Origin: Acorus gramineus
Taxonomy: Eukaryota > Streptophyta > Magnoliopsida > Acorales > Acoraceae
Assembly (NCBI GenBank): GCA_030737835.1
Contig: JAUJYN010000019.1
Span: 1,200,433 to 1,264,432 of the forward strand
Direction of reading: 5' to 3'
DNA length: 64,000 bases
Under the pieces are notes generated by a model. That model was given only the letters and a program-made list of their open reading frames with translations. It was not told the DNA's origin and searched no databases. A program made the translations under genes and the position numbers. How positions within the stretch are numbered: position 1 is the first letter of the stretch; every line of letters begins with the position of its first letter. Shown piece after piece: positions 45,301-55,720 of this stretch.

Positions 45301-46620
45301 CTTGGCTGTACGTCGTTGGAGGCTTCTGGAGGAGGCCGCTTGCTGGATCAGCGTTCGAGAGACACCTGCGGGTGGCTTTTTGGCCAGGCTAGTGGTGCAG
45401 CCCGTTCTTCTCGACGAGATCCGCACGGCTCAGGGGCAGGATCCTCACTTTCTAGTCCTCTCTGAAGGCGTCGCCCGGGGCGAGCGTCCGGACTACCAGA
45501 TTCGCGAGGACGGAATCCTGCGGTTCAGAGGTCGAGTATGCATTCCTGACGACGCAGAGCTGAAGCAGAAGATCTTGGACGAGGCCCATCGTTCGAGGTA
45601 CACAGTGCATCCTGGTGGCACGAAGATGTACAGGGGCCTTCGTCGTGGCTACTGGTGGCGCGGGATGAAGGCGGATATTGGCCGTTTCGTTGCCCGTTGC
45701 TTGGTATGCCAGCAGGTGAAGTCGGAACATCAGCGTCCTGCGGGAAGCTGCAGTCCATTGAGATTCCTCAGTGGAAGTGGGAGCAGATCACCATGGACTT
45801 CGTTTCGGGCTTGCCGAGGTCACGTTCGGGTCGCGATGCCATCTGGGTAATCGTCGACCGACTGACTAAGTCCGCTCATTTCCTCCCCATTCGACTCACC
45901 GATTCTCTGGACACCCTGGCGCAGTTGTTTGTCTCCGAGATTGTTCGTCTCCATGGCACTCCCGTCAGCATCATTTCTGATAGAGACGCGAGATTTACTT
46001 CGAGGTTCTGGCGTAGCCTTCAGCACGCCCTTGGTACGAACCTCCACTTCAGTACAGCGTTTCATCCGCAGACGGACGGCCAGTCGGAGAGGACGATTCA
46101 GACCCTGGAGGACATGCTGCGAGCTTGCGTTCTCGACTTTGGGGGCAGTTGGGAGAGGCATCTTCCGTTGGTGGAGTTTGCCTACAACAACAGCTACCAC
46201 TCGAGTATCCGGATGGCACCATACGAAGCGCTCTATGGCCGCAGCTGCAGGTCCCCCTTGTGTTGGGACGAGGTCGGAGAGCGCCAGTTGGAGGGACCAG
46301 AGATCATCCACCAGACCTCAGAGATGGTCAAGACGATTCGTGAGCGTATCCGAGTCGCTCAGAGCCGTCAGAAGAGCTACGCCGATCGTCGTCGCCGTGA
46401 GCTCGCCTTCGAGGTTGGTGACCATGTTTTCCTGAAGGTGTCCCCGATGAAGGGCATCTTCCGTTTCGGTGTGCGGGGCAAGCTGAGTCCGCGTTTCATT
46501 GGGCCGTTCCTCATCCTCGAGCGGGTTGGAGAGGTGGCCTATCGCATAGCCCTGCCCCCACAGTTGGCTCAGGCCCATGACGTCTTCCATGTCTCGCAGC
46601 TGAGGCGTTACGTCCACGAT
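45301..46620 (+). pseudogene. Integrase of complete B element
   Basis: Joins the cDNA to the host chromosome. Zinc-binding HHCC region at about 45584-45718 ([19 protein letters not shown], then CLVCQQVK). A one-base loss near 45743 (GCGGGAAG) shifts the frame; the catalytic core then reads in the frame open from 45655 to 46863: [16 protein letters not shown] (first D), [13 protein letters not shown] (second D), [20 protein letters not shown] (E), [10 protein letters not shown] and YGRSCRSPL. The GPF/Y module appears as [21 protein letters not shown] residues are present. The chromodomain follows after a further frameshift near 46623. Confidence 0.94.
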
Positions 46621-46826
46621 CCTACGTTATTGAGCCGCTCGTCTTCGAGCTGGACTTGTCATTCGTGGAGCAGCCGATCGAGATCCTGGACCGACGCGAG
46701 AAGAGGCTCCGCACCAAGACCGTCCAGCTGGTCAAGGTGCGATGGCAGCACCGTTCTGGTGCCGAGGCCACTTGGGAGCGCGAGGACGCCATGCGTGGCG
46801 CATATCCGCATCTTTTCCCTTCCTAG
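46621..46826 (+). pseudogene. C-terminal chromodomain of complete B element
   Basis: A two-base loss near 46623 separates it from integrase. In its own frame it reads [20 protein letters not shown], then [19 protein letters not shown] and [19 protein letters not shown], with a TAG at 46824. The form places the element in the chromovirus clade, best fit Tekay/Del. It lacks some aromatic cage residues of classic chromodomains, as is usual in the group with this shorter type. Confidence 0.82.
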
Positions 46827-46861
46827 ATGTTTTTGTATTTATTTTGTGGACAAAATTTCCT

Positions 46862-46874
46862 AAGGGGGGAAGAA
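46862..46874 (+). other. Polypurine tract of complete B element
   Basis: AAGGGGGGAAGAA, directly before the 3' LTR. Confidence 0.93.
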
Positions 46875-49383
46875 TGTTATATATGTGTCACTTTTAGCCT
46901 TCTGGTCACCTTTGGACATTTCTGGCAGTTTTTCAACTTTTTCTTTTTTTGATCGGAACCGCTAAAATTTTGGACTTTTAGCTATCATCATGAGCTTGAG
47001 AAATCCGATTGAAAATCTAACTGCACATTATGTGTCCTGGTGCCATTTCAAACCACTCACGAAAATTTCATCGAATTCCGGTAACATTCAGAATTTGGCA
47101 GTTCCGAATCGTATCCGGGTTTTGACCAAGTGGGAATGTCAAAGGGGGACTTGACAAAGATGAATTGACCAAGTCAAGTTTGACCATTGACTTGGTCAAT
47201 TGGTTTTGTTTGTTTGTGTGGTTAGGTTGACTCAAAGTCAAACACCAAAAGTGCTTTTTTTCACTAAGTGTGTGAGTGTGTGTGTGTGTGTGTGTGTGCA
47301 ACCATTTGGACGTCCACCTTCCCTTCCCTTCTCTTCTCTCCTCTTCTCCTCTCACACACAAATCCATTTCATCTCCTCTTCCTTATTTTCCCCCATTAGA
47401 GGTAGTAGGAGAAGAAGAAGAAGAAAACCCTAGAAGGGAAAAGATAGGTAAGGGTTGGATCTATCTCTCCATGGTTTTTGTTTCGAATTCCCCTTTGTTT
47501 ACCTCCCTCTCATGGCTTCCTCTCCCCCCTGTTTTCAGCCATTGTTAGGGCTGAGGGTGGCTGAGGTGGTGGTGGTCTTGGTGGCGGCGATTTGGTGTGC
47601 GAAGGGCACCCGAGCTTCCCCCTTGTTCTTCCTGTGTTTGGGTGAGTCCTTCTCCTCCCTATGCTTGTTTAGATGCTTGATTAGGGTGTGTAAATGGTTA
47701 TGCATGTACTGCATGGGTGTTGGGGGGGTGTGGGAGGGCTGAGGAGGGGGTGGCAGGCGCTGGCGCGCACAGACGGGCGCGCTGGCGAGCGCGCGCGCGT
47801 ACGAGCAGACACACGGGCATGCCCGCGGGGTGCTGCGCTGGCGCGCAGTGCGCGCGGGTACGCGCTGGCTGGGCATGCGGGCAGGGGCGCGGCAGTGCGC
47901 CAGTGGCGCAAGGGCGCTTGCGGGCGTGCATTCGTGCGTGCGCGTGCGGGGGGCCATGCGTATGGCTGCCCGAGGGTTCGGGAGGGTGTCGGGGCACTCG
48001 GACTCGCGTGCGTACGCGCGTGCTCGCATGCGTGCGGGTCCGTATGCATGCTTGTCCGAGTGTTGGGTATTTCTAGTAAATTTATTATGTATTTGTGTAG
48101 TTTACTCACCATATTGAATGCCCATGTCTTGCAGATCTTGACGGACGGTCACGCAGCGACCCGGGTTACGGTGAGTGGGACAATCCAACCCAGTAGGGAG
48201 GCGTTCGATGCACGTAGGCGTGCATTGCCCTCCCCTGGGGCACCATAATTGCGTATTAACTTGTAATAAATGTAAAGCTATGCATGCATGATTAATATGA
48301 TGTATCCATGCCACCTTAGACTTGTATGCTAGGGATATGCACCCATATATCATGTATAGAGGCCTATGCATGCCTAGACACCTTGCCCCGAACTATGTAT
48401 GTTCCCATCTAGTTTAATCTAATTAAATCAAAATGAGAGCATATAGTTATAAGCATGCCTTAGTGAATATTATAACCTCGTTGTTATAATATATGTTTCC
48501 CCGCATCTTAGTTATGCGCCCTGGAGGAATTCTGGAGAATTCATGACATTATTAGCGTTACAAATCGGTGTCGACGGATCCAAGAGGATCGTATCTGTGT
48601 GAGTAGGCTGTCTTGTCCTTTTGGTTGGATCCGATGTAGGGACTCCCCGGCGTTGGCTGGCCTGACAGAGGGCTCCCGTCCGTAGGTACCTCCGATGCGT
48701 TGGACAGTACTGATAGTGGGAGTATACCAGGTGGAGGCTACGGAGTGTGGGAGAGGCTACCGGGTGGACCAGGGGTGGAGAGCGGTCTAGTATGCCCCAA
48801 GAGGCCCATGTCACCCCCAGTAAAGGGTGAGGGTGAGGGGGGAGGTGGGTTGGCGATGAAACGACCCACTAGAATGTGTAGTTGTTCCCGTGTTAGGGAC
48901 TATAAATCATTTAAGGTTAATATGAATTGTGATGCATGGGTTGTGCTATTCACTGAGCGTGTGGCTCACCCCTCGCATATTCTTTTCCTCCAGTTATATC
49001 TGAGTCGGATCTGAAGGAGGAGCTCCCCGAGGCACCACAGCAGTAGCGGAGCAGCGTCACGTTCTGCGAGTGAGAGGCCATCAACATCCCCTTCTTGATT
49101 GTATGTATTGTTATCCGTGCTTGGGCACACGTTTGTATTTGGATGTCGTTGTGTATATTGGCTCTCACAGAACAGTTGATTATGTGTCTGGTCTGTAATA
49201 TGTCTTTGAATTACAGACTCAGTCGTTTAAGCTTCCGCTATTTGTATATATTATGTCAGCTACCTTATTGTCTGTGTTGTCATTTTCAATGTTGTTTAGA
49301 GTATTTTATTGATCTCCTGTATAGACTGCTGATATTATATATATTTTGCCACGTATCGGGGACGGTCGCCCTGGGGCGTGACA
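46875..49383 (+). repeat. 3' LTR of complete B element
   Basis: Near copy of the 5' LTR but with uneven divergence: low in the last 900 bases, moderate in the first 260, and high in the GC-rich core. (GT)n at about 47266-47300. Confidence 0.95.
47642..48134 (+). other. Intron-like segment in 3' LTR of complete B element
   Basis: Donor TTTG|GGTGAG region (GT at 47642-47643) and acceptor GTCTTGCAG|ATC; 493 bp against 532 bp in the 5' LTR. Confidence 0.43.
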
Positions 49384-49388
49384 TCTCG

Positions 49389-50570
49389 GCTGTTAGGGAG
49401 AAGTTTTTGGGTCGTTATGGTTACCAGAGGATTAGAAACCCCTCTATCTCAGACCTGACAGTAGAAAGAATGAGGCCTAGGGAGGAATGTGAATAGTACG
49501 TGTCTAGGTGGCGCACCGTCGTCCACAGATTTGGCCTACAACTAATGGAATGTCAAGAAATTGACATGATGTTACAAAGCCTGAGTCCAGAGCTTCGTAC
49601 GAGTCTTTCGTATGGAGACTACACCACGTACCAGCTTCTGATTGACCGACACAAAAAGATTTCCCGTTGTGCAGCCCAAGTAGTCCAAACCCAGTCCCCA
49701 CCTGTCAGCCATAGGGTTGGACAATATCCAAGAAAAGCGCAAACCACCACGGTAGAGGGGATCACACAAGTTTTGGCACTCTACCCGAATGGAGCACGGG
49801 TAGCTGATCAAGGACCAGCTCCGAGACAATATACACCCGGTTCGTCTGGATATATGCCGCCTCGTCAAGCCAGTAAAAAAATTACTCCCCGATCAGTACC
49901 CGCCCCCGTGTCTACACGACAAAACCCAGTAATCCGAAGACCTTCAGTCCATAACCCCATATTTCAAAATAAGGGTCAATCCAGAACTCCCCCTGCCTAC
50001 TCTGCTCTCTCAAGAGCACAAAACTTAGCTCCAAGGAAGCCTACATAGGGCCTGTAAAATGAGGTCTCCCCTCCAACATTTTATGGCCCAAGAAGAGTAG
50101 GAAAGAGAGACTCTTATCCACCTCTCCCAGAAATCTTAACAAATATTTTTAGGGTGATGGTAGACACCAATAGTATCTCTCTCCCTCTGTGAAGCTAAAC
50201 CTCCACTCCCAGGAGTTAACACTACACGTTATTGCCAGTACCATCAGCAGCATGGTCACACTGTAGAACAGTGCAAAGTTTTTCAGGATTTTATCTATGA
50301 TATGAATGATGATAGGCGCCTTGACTGGGCCATGATCAAAAGCCATGAAAGTCAGGGTAATCCCCCCCGCCAAGCTACCAAGCCACTTGGCATATTCTCT
50401 AACCCAATGCCAGATCACAATCAAGCTTCCACTTCCAAAGCCCACACTGTCAATATGGTCAGAAGGAGGAGACATTCGTCACCAGAACCAAGCAGCACGA
50501 AAAGCACCACTGACGGCGGCTTGTCAGAAGGGTCTGAGGAGGAAAGAGAATAAGAACGTTTCCAGCTGAA
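49389..50570 (+). pseudogene. gag: Tat/Ogre gag, second part
   Basis: Continues the gag broken at 39448: VREKFLGRYGYQRI, an in-frame TAG at 49494, then VSRWRTVVHRFGLQLMECQE and LRTSLSYGDYTTYQLLIDRH. Open to 50048, then a degenerate linker. A nucleocapsid-like zinc motif reads CQYHQQHGHTVEQC (about 50234-50275), the CxxH...H...C form used by Ogre/Tat gags, followed by the basic RRRRHSS stretch. A stop follows at 50551. The protein would have packaged element RNA. Confidence 0.78.
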
Positions 50571-51276
50571 CCTTGACGATCACGACCTCACCATACTATA
50601 TGGTGAGGAGGAACAAGTAGTCCCTGCTATGGTTGAAGTCATCAACATAGAATCAGATGAGAGCGGACTAGATAATACAGGCTATGAGGAAGAGGAGGAA
50701 CCATTTGAGGAGGTCCCCGAAGGAGCAAATGAAGGACCCGAAGAGGGAGAGTGTACTTCAGATGATTTGCATCCGGACGACAACGGGTCCTCCAAAAGCA
50801 CTGACATAGTAGACGGCCCCTGCCGTCCAATGACCATCTCCTTCACCGACAAGGACCTTCCTAACCCAAGGCTACGAGTATATCCCCTCCACGTTCGCGG
50901 GTGACTCTAGGCCATACCACTAAACAACATTTTTGTCGATCCAGGGTCAGGGATGAACATAATGACTTGTTCCACCTACCATGAAATGCCCAAGCAAGGC
51001 CGCCCCTTTGTTCAGCTGGTACACTCCACTATCCAAGCTTTCAACTATTCCGGGAAGACCATCTACGGTCCCGGGGTATTCGAGCTAGCCATTGGTCCCC
51101 TAATTTGCGAAACGGAATGCTTTGTGGCCAACATTGACACGAGGTACCCTCTAATGCTGCGACGGCCATGGTTGGACAGTATCCAGGCCATCTGCTCCCC
51201 AGGACATCAATGTCTCCGATTACCATTCATGGGTCACATACTGACTATCTGGGGAGAGGTACGAAAACGAAGATAA
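50571..51276 (+). pseudogene. Tat element acidic linker and first retropepsin-like domain
   Basis: An acidic region (EEEEEPFEEVPEGANEGPEE) leads into ISFTDKDLPNPRLRVYPLHV, which fits the entry to Tat/Ogre proteases, then two stops near 50902-50912. The protease core follows: FVDPGSGMNIMTCSTY (position of the catalytic aspartate; family form DGGSAVNIM), the QAFNYSG flap region, LAIGPL, and PLMLRRPWLDSIQAICS with HQCLRLP and TIWGEV. The DPGS in place of D-S/T/G-G may already impair catalysis. Confidence 0.7.
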
Positions 51277-51480
51277 TTGGGTCTTACACAATATGTTTGC
51301 ACTAACCTTGCACCCGGATATCGAATCTGAAGGCAACAGCACACCCGGATCCCCCTACGGCACTCGATACCTCCCTGAAGGGTCGGCCGGAACTATGAAC
51401 TCAGTAAGCAACAACGTACAGATCAGTCTAATCACCTTCCTCCTCATGAAGTCACCAAAACCGGGGCCTGCTCCGCGCCC

Positions 51481-51882
51481 CTCACAATCACTACAAGTCT
51501 CGAAGGGAGGGAACTCAAGCACATTCTCATAGATACGGGAGCGGAAACTAATGTCCTAACCTACTCCGCTTACCGAAAGCTTGAAGGCGAGGTCCCCAGG
51601 CTGGAACCGTCGGATGAGTTCATCTACGCTTTTGATAGCACACGCAAAAACGCTTGCGGGCTAGTTACTCTCTCACTCAAGATCGGCCCGGTAGCCACAA
51701 TCGTCAACTGCATGGTCATGGACATCCGATCCCCTCATCCCCTAATCGTTGAAAGGGCGTGGCTCGACAACATCGAGGTTGTCTCATCTACCCGGCACCA
51801 ATGCTTTCGCTTCCCGTATCACCGAGAAGTAGTATCTGTCTGGGGAGAGGCACGTTTCAACGGGGCACGAGTCCGTAACTAG
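51481..51882 (+). pseudogene. Tat element second retropepsin-like domain
   Basis: A second domain with the same architecture, about 200 bases after the first: HILIDTGAETNVLTYSAYRK (catalytic D-T-G intact), IYAFDSTRKNACGLVTLSLK, IGPVATIVNCMVMDI, PLIVERAWLDNIEVVSS, HQCFRFP, and VSVWGEA, ending at a TAG at 51880. The open frame covers the whole domain. The two domains share spacing and key residues but are clearly diverged, so the duplication is old. An RT should follow but does not. Confidence 0.72.
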
Positions 51883-52104
51883 ACCATCTGCGCTATGCAC
51901 ATTAAGTGGGAGATGTACTCATACAAAATGAAGAATTACTCGCCTGAAGATATGCTCAGACAGGGGCAAAAAACCAAGAGGGCAAGAGAAGAAGAAGGAA
52001 CTAAACCTGCAAAACCCCCACCAGAAATGAGTTGACCCATAAAGGTGAGCCGACTCGAAGAAATGGTTCAAATCCACAAGCTCAAGACTGATCCACCCTA
52101 GTGA
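51883..52104 (+). pseudogene. Post-protease remnant of Tat element
   Basis: Encodes MHIKWEMYSYKMKNYSPED, a lysine-rich stretch and VSRLEEMVQIHKLKTDPP before a stop, with one TGA in between. I do not recognise a domain. No RT motif is present. Confidence 0.45.
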
Positions 52105-52500
52105 GCTTTCATTCCTCACCCCTGTACATATTTGTTTACATGCTCTCCTAAAACAAAAAAAAATCCAAAAAAAAAAATGATAATCAACATTCATTCCTCA
52201 AATCCTGTACATATTTGTTTACATACTTTCCTAAAAAAAAAAATCCAAACAAATGCCAAAACAGCTTTCATTCTTCAAATCATGTACATATTTGTTTCCA
52301 TGCTTTCCAAAACAAAAATCCAAAAAAAATATGCTAGACAGCCTTCATTTCAAACTCCTGTATATATTTGTTTCCATGCTTTCCTAAAACAAAAAAAATC
52401 CAAAACATTTGTTTATCAGCTTATGCTTACAAATCCTATACATATTTGTTTACATGCTTTCTTAAAACCAAAAAAAGAGGGGAGAAAAGAACCACAAAAG
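52105..52500 (+). repeat. Tandem repeat in place of RT/RNase H/integrase core
   Basis: Five imperfect units of about 76-83 bp, starting near 52107, 52190, 52265, 52344 and 52420. Each has TTCATT, an AATCCTGTACATATTTGTTT-like block (A/T variable) and ACATGCTTTCCTAAAACAAA-like sequence, then an A-rich end. The reading frame across it encodes only a repeat product rich in Lys and Ile. Confidence 0.85.
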
Positions 52501-52795
52501 GGAATAAACAAAAGAGATTAAGAGCCGTGGACCATGCCCAGGCCTACCAGAGGAGGAAGGCAAGAGCATTTGAAAAGAAAGTAATAGAGAGAAGATTTAA
52601 AACTGGGGAGCTAGTACTTAATCAACTCATGCCATGAAGACACCCTATCCAAAAGGTAAGCTGCAACCCACATGGGAGGGACCCTATGTGATCACCCATG
52701 CCTACTCCGGGAATGCCTACCGCTTGGTGGAGGCCGAAGGAGTCAATGTCTTAGGTTCATGGAATGCACTTTATCTAAAGAAATTACATGCATGA
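52501..52795 (+). pseudogene. Integrase C-terminus of Tat element
   Basis: Frame 1 (to 52637) reads AQAYQRRKARAFEKKVIERR and FKTGELVLNQ, the end of the integrase in Ogre/Tat pol (family form LxxYQRRxARAYNKRVRxRxF, GDLVL). A frameshift at ATGA (52634) leads to a 53-codon frame 52634-52795: GKLQPTWEGPYVITHAYSGN, AYRLVEAEG and SWNALYLKKLHA with a TGA stop. This matches the normal C-terminus, so the 3' end of pol is preserved although RT, RNase H and most of integrase are gone. Confidence 0.78.
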
Positions 52796-54380
52796 AACTC
52801 TCAATACTTAAGAAATATTATTCTTCCTTCCAGCGATTTTCAGTGTTTAGCACTTGATGATAGAATATATAAGACTCTCAAAGATAACTTGTATTTTAGT
52901 TGAGATCATATATTCACAAACTCATGCCATTTTCATCACACAAGTATGACTTAGGAATCGGTTTATCTGATAAAAGGAAAAATTGCCTACCCTGTAGACT
53001 GGGATAATTTTTAAACCCAAAGCATCTTCCCTTATTCTCGCCCTCACTCATATCAACCCAAAGGCAAAATGAGGAATTACCTGGACCTGGCATATGTCTC
53101 AAAAACTGGCTCTTGCACTATATAAACACTTCTAGAGGGGACGCAGAAAAGAACAGGGGTGAAAAACAGAAAAGCCCCCCCCCCCCCTCCAAACAAAAAA
53201 GAAAGGCAATGAGAGGCAAAATACCAAAACAACACCAAAACAACGGGTTAAACTCTCTATTTTAGCAAGACGCAAACACCTTTACACTCAGTATATGGTA
53301 AACAAAAGGCTATACTAGTACATATCCAAAACAAACGGATTGTACTCTTCACCCAAAACACGGGTATAAGCTCGATGGGCTATACTCTCCACCCAAATAA
53401 AGAAGTGGTAAACAGAAGAATGCCAGAGGGACCTAGAAAGTAAGACATATGCCAGACTGGGACAATTCTAAAATATTGCCCCAAAGGAAGATATTACTCT
53501 TACCCCATTCACCCCCCACCCTTTTATTTCTTGCTATGGAGTTGGAATTGAACTATGTCTACTTGGAAAGGCGAAATTTCAACCAAAGGTAGACCTTTTC
53601 CTATGTTTACAAACAGCACACACTCACATGAGTTCGCTTAAAACACTTGCCTATCTAAAGGAAGCTTACTTGACTTAAATCTTGGTGCATTCATGGATTT
53701 CCCAGCATGTTTAGAATAATATGATCAAGCATTTGAGAACCATGAACTTGAGGAATTGACACCTAAAGCCAAAACCTTTCAAATACAATCCTGGTTTGGA
53801 CATAAGTGACCACAAGGGCCCCTCTTCAAGGACTTGATGGTATGTCTTACTTTAAGAAATTGAAAACATTGCCTTCCCACATAAAAAATCAATTGAAGAA
53901 TTAAAATGCTCCCTTATACCACTCACCCCTATGCATAAGGTTGTATTTTCCTTTTACAAACATTTAGGTATTCAATTTTCTCAGAATATGACAATTAACT
54001 CCCACACCAAAAGAAAATTGCCCCTATTACTTTTGTTTTCATACCTTTTCACACACACTTGAGAAGGAAAATTGCCTCACTCTCATACACACCTGAGGTT
54101 TCTTTTCCATTTTCACATATTCTCACACTTAAAGTCACTCAGGCTCCTTCTCTTGTATACCAGACGCAGCTTCTCACATCTTTTTCCTTACTTTATTACC
54201 TTAGATGGGTTGTAGCCCTTGACAATTTGAAGCAAGAGGGGCTTGAAAGTCAGTGCAGGGGCACAATCCAGATAGATTTAACACTTGGTCCATGGAGGAA
54301 TGTTTTTTTCAGGTTTTTGCAGGTTGAACAAACACTCACAAAGACTTTCAGCAGCAGCAGACAAATGGCAGAGTCAGGAA
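52796..54380 (+). other. 3' non-coding region of Tat element
   Basis: No convincing frame. Contains two related blocks with AGACTGGGAYAATTYTNAAA (about 52997 and 53457), degenerate repeats around TATACTCTCCACCCAAA (53270-53420) and a run of 13 C (53175-53187). This fits the long, variable 3' untranslated region of Tat/Ogre elements. The 1 kb before 54380 has nothing I recognise. Confidence 0.5.
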
Positions 54381-54950
54381 ATTACCCCAGGCAGGGGGCG
54401 GCTACTTCCAACAAGCCGCCAGGTATTGAGCGGATACTTTTAACATGCCGGCCAAAACCCTACTCAAGGTTAAAATTACAGTCCAGGGGCGGCTAGAGAG
54501 AACTAGCCGCCTACCTCTGGGCGGCTAGTTTACACTAGCCGCCCCTTACCTACTGCCCAAACTGCCCTGTCATTCCAGTTTTAATCGACTCTTCAACCCT
54601 TCAAGACCTACTAGGGATATTCTTTGTCCAAAAATTTATACACACATACAGTCTCAAAACTTGTATAAATACCAATCAAACAGAAACAAAAACCAAAATC
54701 ATATACCAAACCATACACCCACCCCAAACCTTAATCCATTCATATACCTAGCCATTCACCACACATACATATACACTCGCCAAATTAGATCCAAAAGACC
54801 TTGCGAAACCAAGGCATCCTTATCTCTGCACATCCATTCATCCATTCACACACCAAATCCATATAAATCATTCCATATATACATCTACCAATCAAAATCC
54901 ATAATCAAAACAAACTAAAAACAACCATGCCTGTTTGTAAATTAAAAGAG
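54381..54950 (+). repeat. Tat-LTR-like segment with GGCGGCTA hairpins
   Basis: Hairpins with six-base loops at 54488-54511 (nine-bp stem) and 54519-54544 (ten-bp stem GGGCGGCTAG/CTAGCCGCCC), plus a weaker one near 54395. A TATA box (TATAAATA, 54664-54671) follows about 120 bases later. Hairpin type and hairpin-to-TATA spacing match the LTR at 33760, but the rest does not align by eye. It is either a different Tat subfamily or a very diverged 3' LTR. Confidence 0.5.
54664..54671 (+). promoter_or_regulatory. TATA box of Tat-LTR-like segment
   Basis: TATAAATA within CTTGTATAAATACC, followed by an A/C-rich leader like the one after 34216. Confidence 0.5.
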
Positions 54951-55149
54951 AGGCATAGAAATTATCCATAAAGGGAAATATAATACAGAATTAAAGCCTG
55001 GAAACACAAGAGTTCATAAATTAAAGATAGGAGAATGTCTATCAAAATCCCAAAGTCTGGAGAATCGCTTGGTCAGAGGAGTCACCTAGGCCAAGAAAAG
55101 AAGAAAATAGAAGATTAGTTACCACAACTACCAAAGATTTCTACCAAAG

Positions 55150-55289
55150 GCTAAGGGAAAGAATATACCTTGCTGTATCATCATCCGTGGGAGGCTGTGT
55201 CGAAGGAGGAAAATCATGGCCTGGCTGAGGAGGTGGTAGCTGAGGAGAAGACTAAACCTCTGGAGCATCCTGAACCACGGGAGTCTCTC
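55150..55289 (-). pseudogene. Proline-rich exon-like fragment, antisense to Tat element
   Basis: The minus strand encodes ETPVVQDAPEV, one stop, then SSPQLPPPQPGHDF and PPSTQPPTDDDTARY, closing with AG|GTATAT as a possible splice donor near 55170. A pyrimidine-rich acceptor (TTGTGTTTCCAG) lies further on near 55000. The part upstream on the minus strand is cut off by the LTR-like sequence at 55290. Function unknown. Antisense genes are known near the 3' end of some Tat elements, which makes this worth noting. Confidence 0.3.
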
Positions 55290-55713
55290 TGTAACGACTA
55301 TGATTTTTCCTAGTCGTTTCTTGATTTTTGTGCATTAGGTCATATTCCTATAAAGTTTTGGAGGACTTATATATCTCCAATTTCAGAAGTTATGGTATGG
55401 TTGTAATATTTATTCTATTAGCTTTTCAACGCTTTTTACGGATTGTGAAACGGATGAGTATCAACCAAGTTATGGACCAAACAGTAACAGGATGTCAGAC
55501 AGTGTCTGACAGATCTTATAGCTGCCGTCGGGCACATAGGCGACGGATCGGGGAGAGCCGTCGGAAGCCTGGGTGACGGATGCTATAGGAGCCGTCGATC
55601 TGGAAAAAACGTATTTTCAAAAATAGGTTCCATTTTTGGAAGGAACAGGTGCATTAATTGGAATTAATGCAAATTATTGGCGTCGTAATTGTTTCCTCAC
55701 GTGTATGAGAGGC

Positions 55714-55720
55714 TTATAAA
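55714..55720 (+). promoter_or_regulatory. TATA-like box of unidentified LTR
   Basis: TTATAAA followed by a CT-rich leader. Confidence 0.45.

Larger units (their letters stand above)
39448..49383 (+). mobile_element. Complete family-B chromovirus (Tekay/Del-like)
   Basis: 5' LTR 39448-41997 (2550 bp), primer site 42003-42014, gag-pol 42111-46826, polypurine tract 46862-46874, 3' LTR 46875-49383 (2509 bp). A perfect TCTCG target-site duplication flanks it (39443-39447 and 49384-49388). All domains are present in the order gag, protease, RT, RNase H, integrase, chromodomain, but at least six frameshifts break the single frame. It lacks the dispersed module in its LTRs. It is inserted in the gag of the Tat element. 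Confidence 0.96.

Noticed and set aside
52132..52521. 129-codon frame in the Tat element
   Set aside because: It is the translation of the 80-bp tandem repeat, Lys/Ile/Cys-rich, with no domain.
53175..53187. Run of C as a reverse polypurine tract
   Set aside because: No LTR start lies next to it on the minus strand.
54661..54918. 85-codon frame rich in Asn, Ile, His
   Set aside because: A/C-rich leader after a TATA box; low complexity and no domain.
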